64,000 bases of DNA, taken from NCBI GenBank assembly GCA_041395105.1, contig JAWLBB010000003.1, forward strand, positions 310,001 through 374,000, given 5' to 3'. The notes below the pieces were generated by a model. The model was not told where the DNA came from, ran no database searches, and saw only the letters and a list, made by a program, of their open reading frames with translations. The DNA is from Opitutaceae bacterium. GTDB lineage: Bacteria; Verrucomicrobiota; Verrucomicrobiia; Opitutales; Opitutaceae. Shown here piece after piece: positions 39,825-49,900 of this stretch. The number at the start of each line of letters is the position of its first letter. The stretch's first letter is position 1. A program made the position numbers and the translations under genes.

Positions 39825-42143
39825 TCACTCCCCCTCGTTCGGGTAAAGAAGGACCCGGTCGTGGACCAGAAGCACCAGGTCTTTGCGGCCATCTCCAGTC
39901 AGATCGACCACGAGGGTTTCACGCGGCTCTCCCGATTGGCTGCCCCGGGCCTTGACATTGGGGTCACTCTCAAAAACCAGAAAATGAAGGGAACTCTCTA
40001 CCCTGGACTCCACCCGGGTCAAAATCTCGATCAGATTGCGACGGGGATCAATCGCGACATAGTCATCGATCCCGTCGTTGTTCAGATCGCCGATCGCCAC
40101 ATCCCCATAACGCACATTTTCGATATCCGTTTCATAGGAAAAAACAACCTCTGCCCGCCGGCCGGGAACTCCCATCGGCAGGAGCCAGAAACGGTCCTTG
40201 CCGAGAAAAAAGAGATCCTCCCGTCCATCCCCGTCAAAATCCAGCTGGTGCCCCGCCACCAGGCTGATTGAGCCGACCGGCACAGCATCTGCATAGACGT
40301 AAACCCCGCGCTCATTTCGGCGGAGGACTTCGATTTCCCGATTACGCTGGTCAAAGAGGAGGATCTCGCGCTCGTTGTCTCCATCCAGATCGACCGCAAA
40401 GGCGGCCGATATCTCGGTTGTCGCCTCCCGGGCGTTGAACTGGTCAACCACCTGCAGAGCTCCCTCGTCGTCCACCTCGATGGCCCGTGCGAATCCCGGT
40501 CCGGATACCAGGATTGTTGACGACCCCAGACCATTGGTCCGGGCCATGGTCAGGGCGGAGGGATCGAGCTTGTCCACCAGGCCGCTGCGATAGCCCGGTC
40601 CGCGTGAGATGTCCACGAAAGTCCCGTCCTCCTGCTGGAGGAGGATTCGCAGCGCTTCGAACGGCACAAATACCGCCAGATCGTCGCGCCCATCGTGATT
40701 GGCATCGAGGAACCGGACGCATTTGGGATCGGTCCGAAGATTCTCCAACTCCAACGATTGCGTCGTGACCAGTGCGGCCCCGGACTTTTCCATGAACTGA
40801 ATGCTCCGCTTCCCGCCGCTCTCGACCGCCACCGCGAGAAGAGGTCCGGATCCTTTGAGGCCGGGGCTGCCCGAGACCGCCAGCGGTTTGCCTTCGATTT
40901 CCACCGGCCGTGGAAAATGCAGGCGTCCCTCGTCCCCGAGAACCGTCGCCCCAAGAATGCGTTCCTTCGGACTGGCCAGGTAGATTTCAGCACGGTCCAT
41001 GCCCTCCCAGGTCACCGCGGCAATCGACCGGCCGTCGGTCAGGGAGGGAAAACGCTGAGCCTCTCCCAATTGGCCGACTTCATCCTGGAAATAGCAGATT
41101 ACCTGGGCCCCATCCGGGTCGGTCAGCGCCAGGTCCAGTCTCCCATCCCCATCGATGTCTCCAAAAGCGTAGTCCGGCGGATTGCGGGATCCGACTCCGG
41201 TCGAGTAAACCCGGGGGTTGATCGCGTCAACTCCACCGGCCACGGCCGGATCCTCCACCAGGGAAACGACCGTCAGGAGGGCTGTCCGACTCCGGATATG
41301 AGCCAACCCCGGCGGATTTCCCTCTCCAAAGTTGATCAGCTCCATTGATGTCATCGAATTCTCGATACGGTAGGGATTTTCCGGACCGAGACGCCCGGTC
41401 ACGCCCTGGAAGCGGACCCGCAGCGAATCGCGGCTGTCCGATGCCAGATAGAGAACATCCTTGCGTCCGTCCTGATCGAGATCGGCGAGCCGAAGCGAGT
41501 GGTTGCTCCCGTCCGAGAAAGCGTATCGTTCGGGCGCTTCCAGTTTCCCGTCCCCATCCTGCCGGAGAACCACGAGGTCCTTGTCCAGGATGACAATGAG
41601 GTCGGCACGGTCATCGCCGTCGAGATCCTCGATCAGCAGGCAGGTGATATAGGGCGAGGGCGCACCGATATCGATGACCTGACTCTCTTCCCAGCCGCCG
41701 TCTTCGGATTGAAGTCGAATGGTCAGGGAATCGGGAATCCCCGTATAGGCCAGATCGGTCCGGCCATCTCCGTTGAGATCACCCGCGGCCAGGTCAAAAA
41801 CCGTAATCCCGACAGTCAGGGGAAGCTTGTCAAATCGGGAATCCTCCAGCACCGGTTCCCATCGGTTGGTCTGCACGCGACGATTTGCCGGCGGAGTCCC
41901 CCGCGCGGGGTCCCGCTGAATGAGCATCTCGATCCGGGCCCGGTCATTGTTGATCAGTGCGAGATCCATCCGGCCGTCCTGGTTGAAGTCGGCCGGAACC
42001 AGTCGACGGGTGTTCCAGTCGAGTTTGATGATCTCCGGGCCGCCGAGAACCGGCGGCGATCCTTCATTCCCGGACAGCGGAGAGTGGACGGTCAGAGCGG
42101 CCACCAACGCCAGGGAGCAGCCCCATCGGAGAAACGCACGCAT
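39825..42143 (-). CDS. Secreted FG-GAP/VCBS repeat protein
   Basis: This protein of 772 residues has a signal peptide (MRAFLRWGCSLALVAALTVH). At least ten calcium-binding D-x-[DN]-x-D-G-type loops spread along it, for example DFNQDGRMDLALINN, DLNGDGRTDLAYTG, DIDGDGRLDLALTD, DANHDGRDDLAVFV and DLTGDGRKDLVLLV, in FG-GAP beta-propeller repeats of about 60 residues. It is probably a surface or periplasmic propeller. It starts eight bases after the preceding gene's stop and is last in the long minus-strand run. No enzymatic domain seen. Start moved from 42311. Confidence 0.88.
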   Translation of the reverse strand: MRAFLRWGCSLALVAALTVHSPLSGNEGSPPVLGGPEIIKLDWNTRRLVPADFNQDGRMDLALINNDRARIEMLIQRDPARGTPPANRRVQTNRWEPVLEDSRFDKLPLTVGITVFDLAAGDLNGDGRTDLAYTGIPDSLTIRLQSEDGGWEESQVIDIGAPSPYITCLLIEDLDGDDRADLIVILDKDLVVLRQDGDGKLEAPERYAFSDGSNHSLRLADLDQDGRKDVLYLASDSRDSLRVRFQGVTGRLGPENPYRIENSMTSMELINFGEGNPPGLAHIRSRTALLTVVSLVEDPAVAGGVDAINPRVYSTGVGSRNPPDYAFGDIDGDGRLDLALTDPDGAQVICYFQDEVGQLGEAQRFPSLTDGRSIAAVTWEGMDRAEIYLASPKERILGATVLGDEGRLHFPRPVEIEGKPLAVSGSPGLKGSGPLLAVAVESGGKRSIQFMEKSGAALVTTQSLELENLRTDPKCVRFLDANHDGRDDLAVFVPFEALRILLQQEDGTFVDISRGPGYRSGLVDKLDPSALTMARTNGLGSSTILVSGPGFARAIEVDDEGALQVVDQFNAREATTEISAAFAVDLDGDNEREILLFDQRNREIEVLRRNERGVYVYADAVPVGSISLVAGHQLDFDGDGREDLFFLGKDRFWLLPMGVPGRRAEVVFSYETDIENVRYGDVAIGDLNNDGIDDYVAIDPRRNLIEILTRVESRVESSLHFLVFESDPNVKARGSQSGEPRETLVVDLTGDGRKDLVLLVHDRVLLYPNEGE

Positions 42144-42150
42144 CAAGTGA

Positions 42151-43968
42151 TTATTCCTCTTCGGGATCTCCATGAATGAGGTAGCCGACGCTCCGGACAC
42201 CATCCGGATCGAAGTAGATTGCCGACGACATCGGCCCCCAATGACGGGACATGATTTCGGCCGAAGGCCTGGCACTCGGATCGAATAGAGGCTCCGCTTC
42301 TCCTTCTTCATCGGATCGGTTGAAACGACCGGCGGCCTGGATCAGTATATTGACCACCGCGACGATCATCTGCTTTGTGTCCTGATACGCGATGACGCTC
42401 TCGCCCGAAGGCAACCGGGAGAGTGCCTCCACCACCTTGGGACTTGACCAGATCGGATTCGAAGCCCCGCCCAATCCCTGGATGGCCGTCTCCACCATGG
42501 ACGAATTTCCGACGCCAAAGAAGATGGCGCGGCTGGTGATGGCATAGGAGAAACCACTCGGCCGGGGCATATCGGGGAGGCTCGGGGGAACCAGGGAATA
42601 GATGGTCTCGCCGAGATACTCCCGACTGGTGATCGCCTCGCTCAATCCGGGTGCCATGGCCATGACCGCATCGATCATTCGCCGGGCGGTGTCGGCGTCA
42701 TGGATCGAAACGGAGAAAAATTGGTTGGTCGGGGACGGGCTGGCACCCTCTGCTCCCGGCTCGATCAAAGTCTCCGCCTGAACGATCTGGTCGCCGAAAT
42801 TGCCGATGAGATCCCTCTCGATATCGATCCCGAGCGCCTGGTTGATCTCCGCCGACCGCATCTCCAGAAGCGCGGACAGGGCCGGGCTGAGATTCCGCAG
42901 AATGTCCTTTAGGCCCTGATACGCATCACTCAGGCTGAACCGGGCGGTCGAAACGCTGACCCACGTATCCGGAATATACTCGGGCCTGGGAGCGGGGGGC
43001 GCCCCGTAGGCCAGCAGTCGCATCAGATCGGGACGCTCGGTCCACTTGAGACCGGAGACCGCCCGGGTCGACGTCTCCCCCATCTCCAGGATCCCGTAGG
43101 CCCAGGTGAGGTGGTGCAGGCCGAATGCCTGAATCAGGCCCTCAGGCGTCAGCCCCAGGGCCGCGAGAGCAGAAGGCCCTGCCGAGTCGCGCTCCGCTTC
43201 CGCCCGGTTCAACCCGCTGACGATGGATGGAACGATGGCCTGGAAATTCAGCATAAGGGACACCTGGCCGTCGGGGCTCTCCTGACGAATCGCCTCAAAA
43301 CCTGATGAAGCGGCAAGCGAATCAGTCGCCCCGCCACGCTTCAGGTTATCGATCACCTGCTGGACCGCAGCCTTGGCCGCTCCCAGGATGAGAACCCGGT
43401 CAACCAGGGACCAGGTGACTGACGGGGTCGGTCCATCATCTTCATCGGAGAGCGATTCGACGATGCGCAGGGTTTCACCCTGAAATTCTTCCTCCCGGAC
43501 CTGCTCGTCTTCATCGAGCAACCGTGCGAGAAGGGACTCCATTTTCGAGGTATCCTCCCCCAGCTCGGCGAGAACGACGATCGGCGCCTCAACGGCATCT
43601 TCATCGAGAAGCTGCTCGAGATCGAGCACTGCAAGAAGAACCTCGCCGGGAAGCAGATCGAGCAATTCAGAAAACGTCAGTCCGGTTTCCGAGCGGATCA
43701 GTTCGGTCAATCCACCGTCGTGCTCTTCCCGAAAACGCTCGATCGCCGGCGAAAAAAAGTCCTGCACCTCGGGCTCGGCCCAGGTCTGTGCCAACGGATT
43801 ATGGGACCACTGCTCCCGCACCTCCGGGACACTGCGGACCCGCAGGATGACCGCGGTCTCCGCAGGAAGAACCCCGGTCAGATCAACCCGGCCTTCGCCG
43901 CGAGCCGGTGTTGAAAGGAGGACCGCGGCGAAGCCGGCGGCAATACTCAAAGCGCATGGAACATTCAT
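42151..43968 (-). CDS. Secreted protein of unknown function (DUF3352-like layout)
   Basis: This protein of 605 residues starts MNVPCALSIAAGFAAVLLST, a signal peptide. It has alternating strand-helix segments, TAVILRVRSVPEVREQWSHN, EVLLAVLDLEQLLDED, VDRVLILGAAKAAVQQVIDN and FSYAITSRAIFFGVGNSSMV, and is rich in acidic residues. The I-L-x-V-R... start and repeated A-x-A-x-F-x-D/E-style halves resemble DUF3352-like secreted proteins. That is a weak resemblance. The function is unknown. It lies between the protease and the FG-GAP protein. Confidence 0.7.
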   Translation of the reverse strand: MNVPCALSIAAGFAAVLLSTPARGEGRVDLTGVLPAETAVILRVRSVPEVREQWSHNPLAQTWAEPEVQDFFSPAIERFREEHDGGLTELIRSETGLTFSELLDLLPGEVLLAVLDLEQLLDEDAVEAPIVVLAELGEDTSKMESLLARLLDEDEQVREEEFQGETLRIVESLSDEDDGPTPSVTWSLVDRVLILGAAKAAVQQVIDNLKRGGATDSLAASSGFEAIRQESPDGQVSLMLNFQAIVPSIVSGLNRAEAERDSAGPSALAALGLTPEGLIQAFGLHHLTWAYGILEMGETSTRAVSGLKWTERPDLMRLLAYGAPPAPRPEYIPDTWVSVSTARFSLSDAYQGLKDILRNLSPALSALLEMRSAEINQALGIDIERDLIGNFGDQIVQAETLIEPGAEGASPSPTNQFFSVSIHDADTARRMIDAVMAMAPGLSEAITSREYLGETIYSLVPPSLPDMPRPSGFSYAITSRAIFFGVGNSSMVETAIQGLGGASNPIWSSPKVVEALSRLPSGESVIAYQDTKQMIVAVVNILIQAAGRFNRSDEEGEAEPLFDPSARPSAEIMSRHWGPMSSAIYFDPDGVRSVGYLIHGDPEEE

Positions 43969-44024
43969 GATAAAAGCAGTGGGTTGAACAAACCCCGAAG
44001 GGATCGTCATGATTTGAGAAAAGA

Positions 44025-44972
44025 TTATCTCGCGTCGACTCCGTTGTCCGGTCGCGGTGGCTCGAGATAGCGAAAACCTGAGTTGGGATTCCGCTCGTCG
44101 AATGCAAAGGCGTCACGGTTTCGCAGAAAGGCTTTCAGGGTCGCCGATGGAATGGCAAAGCTGACGCCCTCGACTCCAACCATCATCGCCTTCATGTTGT
44201 TCACGCCCACCACCTCGCCCCGGAGATTGAAAAGAGGGCCTCCCGAATTGCCCGGATTGATTTGGGCAGTCGTCTGGGTGTAAAGGCGACCTCCCAATGA
44301 ACGGTAGCGAAGACTGACGATTCCCTGTGAAACGGTACGCTCGAGACCCAAAGGGCTGCCGATGGCAAAGACGGTCTCGCCCCGCTCCAATTCGTCGGAA
44401 TCCCCGATCGATACAGGGACAAAAGGGAATCCTCCCGAGGACTCGATCTTGAGCAGGGCAAGATCGATGGCGGGTTCAAAGGCGAGAATGCGGACATTAT
44501 CGAAGGGCTTCTTTTCCAGGGAAGAACCCTTCTGCTCATAGACCGTCACGGTGATGGAGTATTCGCCCGCGATCACATGGGCATTGGTGACCACATAGCC
44601 CTCCGGATTGATGATGAAGCCGGAACCCAACCCCGTAGGAGTGCTTACCTGGACGACTGCGGAACCCAGTCGCGAAACGTTGGCCGCAACGCTGGAAAGG
44701 CGGTTTTCCCCACCGACGTGAAACAATTCATCACCAGTAACCGGCGCCGGCGTCCCGTCCTCCATCAACTCCGAAACATCGAGAACCTCCGCCATGGGAA
44801 TGGACAGGACGGAATAGCCCAGATCGACCACGACCCGATCGGTGTTCCGGTCAATCAGATCGGCGGAAATCTCCGCCCCGCTGCGCAGGTGGACGGAGAC
44901 GGGCTGGCCCGAAAGGACCGTCCCCAGCCCAATCAACCCGAGAAGCTGACCCGAGAAGCCAATGCACCGCAT
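44025..44972 (-). CDS. Secreted trypsin-like serine protease (HtrA-type, no PDZ)
   Basis: This 315-residue protein has an N-terminal hydrophobic signal (GFSGQLLGLIGLGTVLSGQ). A small beta domain follows (VSVHLRSGAEISADLIDRNT...DVSEL) and then a chymotrypsin fold with catalytic His (GYVVTNAHVIAGE), Asp (FEPAIDLALLKIES) and Ser (AQINPGNSGGPLFNLRGEVV). No PDZ domain follows the protease, so it is shorter than DegP. Likely an envelope protease. It sits in the long minus-strand run downstream of TonB and the reductase. Confidence 0.88.
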   Translation of the reverse strand: MRCIGFSGQLLGLIGLGTVLSGQPVSVHLRSGAEISADLIDRNTDRVVVDLGYSVLSIPMAEVLDVSELMEDGTPAPVTGDELFHVGGENRLSSVAANVSRLGSAVVQVSTPTGLGSGFIINPEGYVVTNAHVIAGEYSITVTVYEQKGSSLEKKPFDNVRILAFEPAIDLALLKIESSGGFPFVPVSIGDSDELERGETVFAIGSPLGLERTVSQGIVSLRYRSLGGRLYTQTTAQINPGNSGGPLFNLRGEVVGVNNMKAMMVGVEGVSFAIPSATLKAFLRNRDAFAFDERNPNSGFRYLEPPRPDNGVDAR

Positions 44973-45069
44973 CCGCCTACACTTGCCGTCTCTCTCCCGG
45001 CGTCAAGAAAACCGCATTGGAATACGGCACGGTGAGCAAATCCCGCCTCGTTCTCCTGATGCAGTCGGA

Positions 45070-45969
45070 CTACCGGCTCGAAAAGATCGGGGCCACTTCC
45101 CGAGCCGATTCGAGAAGGGCGGTTCTCTCGTCCGCCGACAGGGGCTCGAATGCCGCCGCCAGATCCGTGGCGAGGCGAAAGAGACGCTCCTCACCGGGCG
45201 GAAGAGCCGCCGTAATCGGTTCCGACAGGGTGAACCTCAGGGCCCGGGCCACCAGGTCGAGATCGTCGATCGGTCGATACCAGGTCTTCGGATAGACCCG
45301 TTCCTCCTCCTTCGCCCACGGCGTGTAGGCCAGCCCCTTGAGGGCGAGCCGGGCCACCCCCAATTCCCGGGCTTTCGCCACCACGGCCGGCCCGAAATCG
45401 CCCTGAGCGTAGCAGACGTAATTGATGGGGAAGAGAATCGAATCAAAGGGAAAACGGTCCAGCATGGCCAGCGCGGCTTCCTCGGAATGGGCGGAAAACC
45501 CCAGGTACCGCACCTTGCCGGATTCCCTCGCCGCCAGGTACGTCTCCATGGCGCCCCCCCTGGCAAAGATTTTCTCCACATCCTCCAGGGAGGTCACGGC
45601 GTGAAACTGATAGAGATCGAAGTGATCGGTCTTCAGCCTCTTCAGGGATTGCTCCAGCTCGAATCGGGCACCCTCGGCATCCCGTCGTCCCGTCTTGCAG
45701 GCGAGAAACGAGCGATCCCGAAAGGGTTGCAAGGCAATGCCCAGCTTGATCTCGGCCTCACCGGCATTGTAGCTGGGCGCCACATCAAAGTAATTGATCC
45801 CGCGATCAAAGGCCCGGGCCACCTCGTCATCGGCATCGCCCTGTTCCTGTCCGTTGACCACGATCCCGCCGAAACCCACAATGGACAGCTCGATCCCATC
45901 GCGATAGGCGCGTCGCGGGACGGGTCGGCTACGTCCCCTGGCCAAGAGGTTTTCTGCTTCGCTGGTCAT
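45070..45969 (-). CDS. Aldo/keto reductase
   Basis: This 299-residue NADPH-type enzyme has strand 1 IELSIVGFGGIVVNGQ, then the catalytic tetrad: Asp and Tyr in RGINYFDVAPSYNAGEAEIK, Lys in RSFLACKTGRRD and His in FDLYQFHAVTSLEDV. GKVRYLGFSAHSEEAALAML and a C-terminal loop follow. The length matches the AKR family. It is within the minus-strand run but has no obvious tie to the secreted neighbours. Confidence 0.92.
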   Translation of the reverse strand: MTSEAENLLARGRSRPVPRRAYRDGIELSIVGFGGIVVNGQEQGDADDEVARAFDRGINYFDVAPSYNAGEAEIKLGIALQPFRDRSFLACKTGRRDAEGARFELEQSLKRLKTDHFDLYQFHAVTSLEDVEKIFARGGAMETYLAARESGKVRYLGFSAHSEEAALAMLDRFPFDSILFPINYVCYAQGDFGPAVVAKARELGVARLALKGLAYTPWAKEEERVYPKTWYRPIDDLDLVARALRFTLSEPITAALPPGEERLFRLATDLAAAFEPLSADERTALLESAREVAPIFSSR

Positions 45970-46038
45970 GACCGATTGTCACCGAAAATCATGCGCTTCG
46001 TCGAGGGGATTTCCGCAATACCGGAAATCGTCCACGCC

Positions 46039-46785
46039 TCACCATTTGCGTGCGACCACCGCGAAGTTGAAAGGAATCTCCATCTGCACGCTGACTGTTT
46101 TCCCGTTCTTGATTCCGGGCTCAAATCGCCATTGGCGAAGAGCTCGAACGGCACTTTCAGCCAGTTTCACGTGGGGTGATGACTTGACATGGGCCAGGAC
46201 CACGCGACCCCTGGGATCGCAGACAAAGGAGATGACGACTGATCCTTCAAACCCCGCTTCCTTGAGTTTGTAGGGATAAGCAGGGGCCACCTGGTATTTG
46301 ACGCGGGGGATGCGGTCCACTTCATTCAGGTTGAAGATGACCTCGAGTTCATCGATCGATTCGACTTCAAAGTCCATCGAGAAGGCACCCGGATAGACAC
46401 CGCCCGTTCCCGGATTCAGGGCCACTTCGATCTGGGACAGCGAGAGCCGGGCCAGCGTTTCCTGCAATTCGGGAGGTTCTTCCCGGTCCTCCTCTTCCGG
46501 AGGTGGTGGTTCCGCTTCCTCGATCATGGGCGGAGGCGGCAGCGACAATTCGGTGGTCATGACCTCCCGGACCGGATGCCAATACGCGGAAATCGATTCA
46601 AAGAAAGGAAGGGCAAGAAACAGCACGGTCGTCACGGCGATGCCCAGGATCCACGCGCCCACCCCACTGACTCGGGAAACCGCCTTGTGCCGGGCATCGC
46701 AATAGACCATTCTCGACTCGCTCTCAGGACGCATTCGATAAACGGATAACCAACCCCGTTCAGGCACCGGGATGGCACCTGACAT
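46039..46785 (-). CDS. TonB-family energy transducer
   Basis: This protein of about 248 residues has a single N-terminal membrane helix (GAWILGIAVTTVLFLALPFF), then a Pro/Glu-rich spacer (PPPPMIEEAEPPPPEEEDRE). A C-terminal TonB domain follows (VKYQVAPAYPYKLKEAGFEG-SVVISFV... to VRALRQWRFEPGIKNGKTVS). The start is uncertain. The frame is open from TTG 46908, and the candidates ATG 46785, 46731 and 46707 all leave the helix intact. It follows the giant gene by about 125 bp, so it may energise outer-membrane partners of that system. Confidence 0.8.
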   Translation of the reverse strand: MSGAIPVPERGWLSVYRMRPESESRMVYCDARHKAVSRVSGVGAWILGIAVTTVLFLALPFFESISAYWHPVREVMTTELSLPPPPMIEEAEPPPPEEEDREEPPELQETLARLSLSQIEVALNPGTGGVYPGAFSMDFEVESIDELEVIFNLNEVDRIPRVKYQVAPAYPYKLKEAGFEGSVVISFVCDPRGRVVLAHVKSSPHVKLAESAVRALRQWRFEPGIKNGKTVSVQMEIPFNFAVVARKW

Positions 46786-46910
46786 CTCTTCGAACTGAAG
46801 GTCCCAGTATTTGCGATTCAACCCGGGAAACGCAAGCCGCAATCGGCAATCCGGAGGCAGGCACCCGAGGCCTGCCAATCGGATTGCCGCGGTGGCCCGA
46901 TCGCGCAAAA

Positions 46911-49900
46911 TCAGCCGATCCTTTTCTCTTTTCTTTCGGGAACCAGAACGAAGGCCAGGATGCCGATACCGATCAGGACGGCCGCGATTGCCAGGAATCC
47001 CGTGCGATCGGTCCGTTCGATATCCAGGCCCAGACTCAGAGGTGCGCTCCCATCGAACTGCAGACTGCGATTGAAGACAAGCACCCGACCACGTTCCGGC
47101 ATGGTGACGTCGATCGCTACCGCTGTGGGCTCCGCCGCCAGCTGCTGTTCCACCAGTTTGGCCGCAATCCCGCGCAGCGCCGCATTCTCCTCCGCCGTAT
47201 TGCCCATCAACAGTTGATCCACCTGGTTTGGGTCGAAATTGAGCCGACCCTGCATGAACGGATTGACCGTGGCAGCCTGCTCAAGCTGCTCGTTTCGTGC
47301 GGCATCCGTCCGATTGTCCAGATAGAGCTTCTGGCGTCGGGTATTTAGACCAAGCACCGCCTGCTGGGTCTTGAGAGCGCGCAGCTGGACACGGGCATCT
47401 TCATTCGAAGCCTCATCGAGTCCCTGCGCACTTGAAGCCCGCTGGAGGATTTCGCCGGCCTCCTGTTGACGGCCGCTCTGGAGCAGGCTGCTTGCCTGTT
47501 TCAGAAGCGCCACCCCTTCCTCCATCTCGGCAGACCGGGCTGAACTGGTGATGGCCTGGTACTTCTCCAGTCCATAACCACCCGTTTCATTGCCGCCCAG
47601 CAGGCGCAGCCCGCCTTCAAAATCATCCAGTTCGTAGCCGGGAGGAAGAACCACCCGCCAGGTCACGTTCTCAAGGGGAGAGCTCAGGCTCGGACCCGCC
47701 AACTCAATCCGCCCGGACTGAGGCTCGTTCAACGCATAGACAAAGTGGACAGTCGCACTCGAGTCGGATCCGGTCTTCGGGAAGACATGGAAGAGATGGG
47801 TGCCGTCGTTGAGAACCGGATCGGTCGAGGCACCGTTGACCGATACCGAAAAGAGTTGAGCGCCTTCCGGCAGCCTGAGCTCGAGAGTTCCTTTCTCCAG
47901 CACATCCAGTTGCAGATCCACCGCGGTCAAAAACGATCCGCCGACCGAAAACACCGTGGTCAATTGGGCCGCCGTCACCCGAAGTCTGAGCGCGTCCGCC
48001 ACCTCGTGACGACTGGCTTGCAGGGTCACCCCTCCATCAGCCTCGGTCACCCGAAAAGCCAGGGCGGGAATGCTTCGATTCGTGCGGTCCTGAAGACCCG
48101 CCGGGATGGCCGCCCAATCTATCCGCTGCCACCCCTTGGGCAATCGACTCACCCCCAGTTCGAGCCGCCCACCCGCCCGCACCGCGACATAAAGTCCGCT
48201 CGTCCGCGAATCCGGAAATGCCGGAGTCATCACCTCGATACCTCCACCTCCGGTCGAACCGACCCCCTGGTACTCGACCTGCACATCGGTCTCACCGAAG
48301 ATGCTCCGCTGAAACCGGATTTCCCAAAGGTCGGGAACCTCCGCGACCGCCACAAAATCCGCCACTGCTGATCCAGACATCCGCAGGGTACGCCGCTCGT
48401 CCGCACTCAAACCCGGCAGAATCAGGCGAACCTGCCTGACTGCGGCGTTCTCCACCTTGAACAGCAGACCGATCCGGGTCAGCGTCTGCCCTTCACGAAC
48501 CGTGACATCCTGCAGGGCCTGCACCGTGACCCATGGGTCGAGGATCTCGATACCGATGCCGAGAAACCAATTCTTCTGAAGAAGCCGAAAGCCCAACGTT
48601 CCCGGCTGGAATCCGCCGATCGACCTGGGATCGAGAGGAGTGGCATCGCTGCGATCCACCGCACGAAGCCGGATACCCTTGCCGGGAACAATGAGGATTT
48701 CACCCGTCTGTCGGGTGGCTTCGCGAACAACCAGCCGGGGAACAGACCACGAAGCCTGGGCTGACGGAGCGGGACCGGAGAGCGAGAACGCAAAGGAATG
48801 CTCGCCGAGCGTCCTTCCGCGCAAATGCAGGGTCACTATCCGATGTCCAGCCTCTTCACTCTCCGTCCATTGGTGGAGAGCGGAACCGCTCAGGCTTTCC
48901 ACTTCGAGCCCCTCCGGCAGTTCGAAACTCAGCCGGAAAAGGCCGACCCGTGCGATGTTCAGGTCGAGGGTCCCTGCCAGGACCATCCGATCATCGTCGA
49001 TGGACAGGACCTGACGCCCGCCGATCCGCACTTCCGGCTCCACCGCCGCCGCGGTGAACTCGACCCGTCCGTCTTCATTCCCATAGCGCCAGACTCTCTG
49101 AATGGCGGCTGGCGGTCCTCCCTCAGGGTTCACGGGAACCGCCACCAGCTTGAAATCGTCGATGCTGATCGATGACAGACCCGTCGTCCGGACGTCTTCC
49201 GCCCGGGCGTCGTCACCGAAAGCAAGTGCGACCATGCCGACCTCACCTGCGGTGTCCTCAACCCGCAGCGGAACCAGGGACAGGTCAGCCGGAAGGGCCG
49301 GAGTCGCCATCTGGGCCTCGATGGAGAAGGCGAACGGATCCGCCTGCCGCGGTTCAATCGAGACCCGGAGAAGACGGCCGACCGGGTCGAAACTCCAGGC
49401 TCCGATGGGTCCATCCATGACATCACCCACGGTGAATCCCTCCGGGATTTTCACCCGGATTTCCGCTACACGCCCCTGGGATGGACGGATCAGGATGCGC
49501 GAACGCAGATCGACGGACCCGGGTCCCGGCAGGAACAGGTGGGCCGACTCGGCGAAGATGACTGCAGGGACATTGTCCTCATCCCGCTGTTTCGACCGGA
49601 GGCGGATCTCGGCATCCGCGCCTGGAGACAGAATCAGGACAGCCACGCTGTGATCCGGCGCGGCGGCCGCCTCCGTCGTCGCCACGACCGCCGAGGGCGA
49701 ACTCATCTCCCATCCTCCCTCGTCGAGATCGACCCGGATTCTCTGCACGGCAGCCAGACCGGTCGGCACGACGAAACGGCCGGCTTTCACATCAACCGCC
49801 ATCTCATAGCTCAGACGGGCGGTCCATTGGCCCGCTTTTTCCAAGGCGACACGGTAGCTGATCATGCCTTCATCCTCGGTCTTCAAAACCCGAAGTCCGT

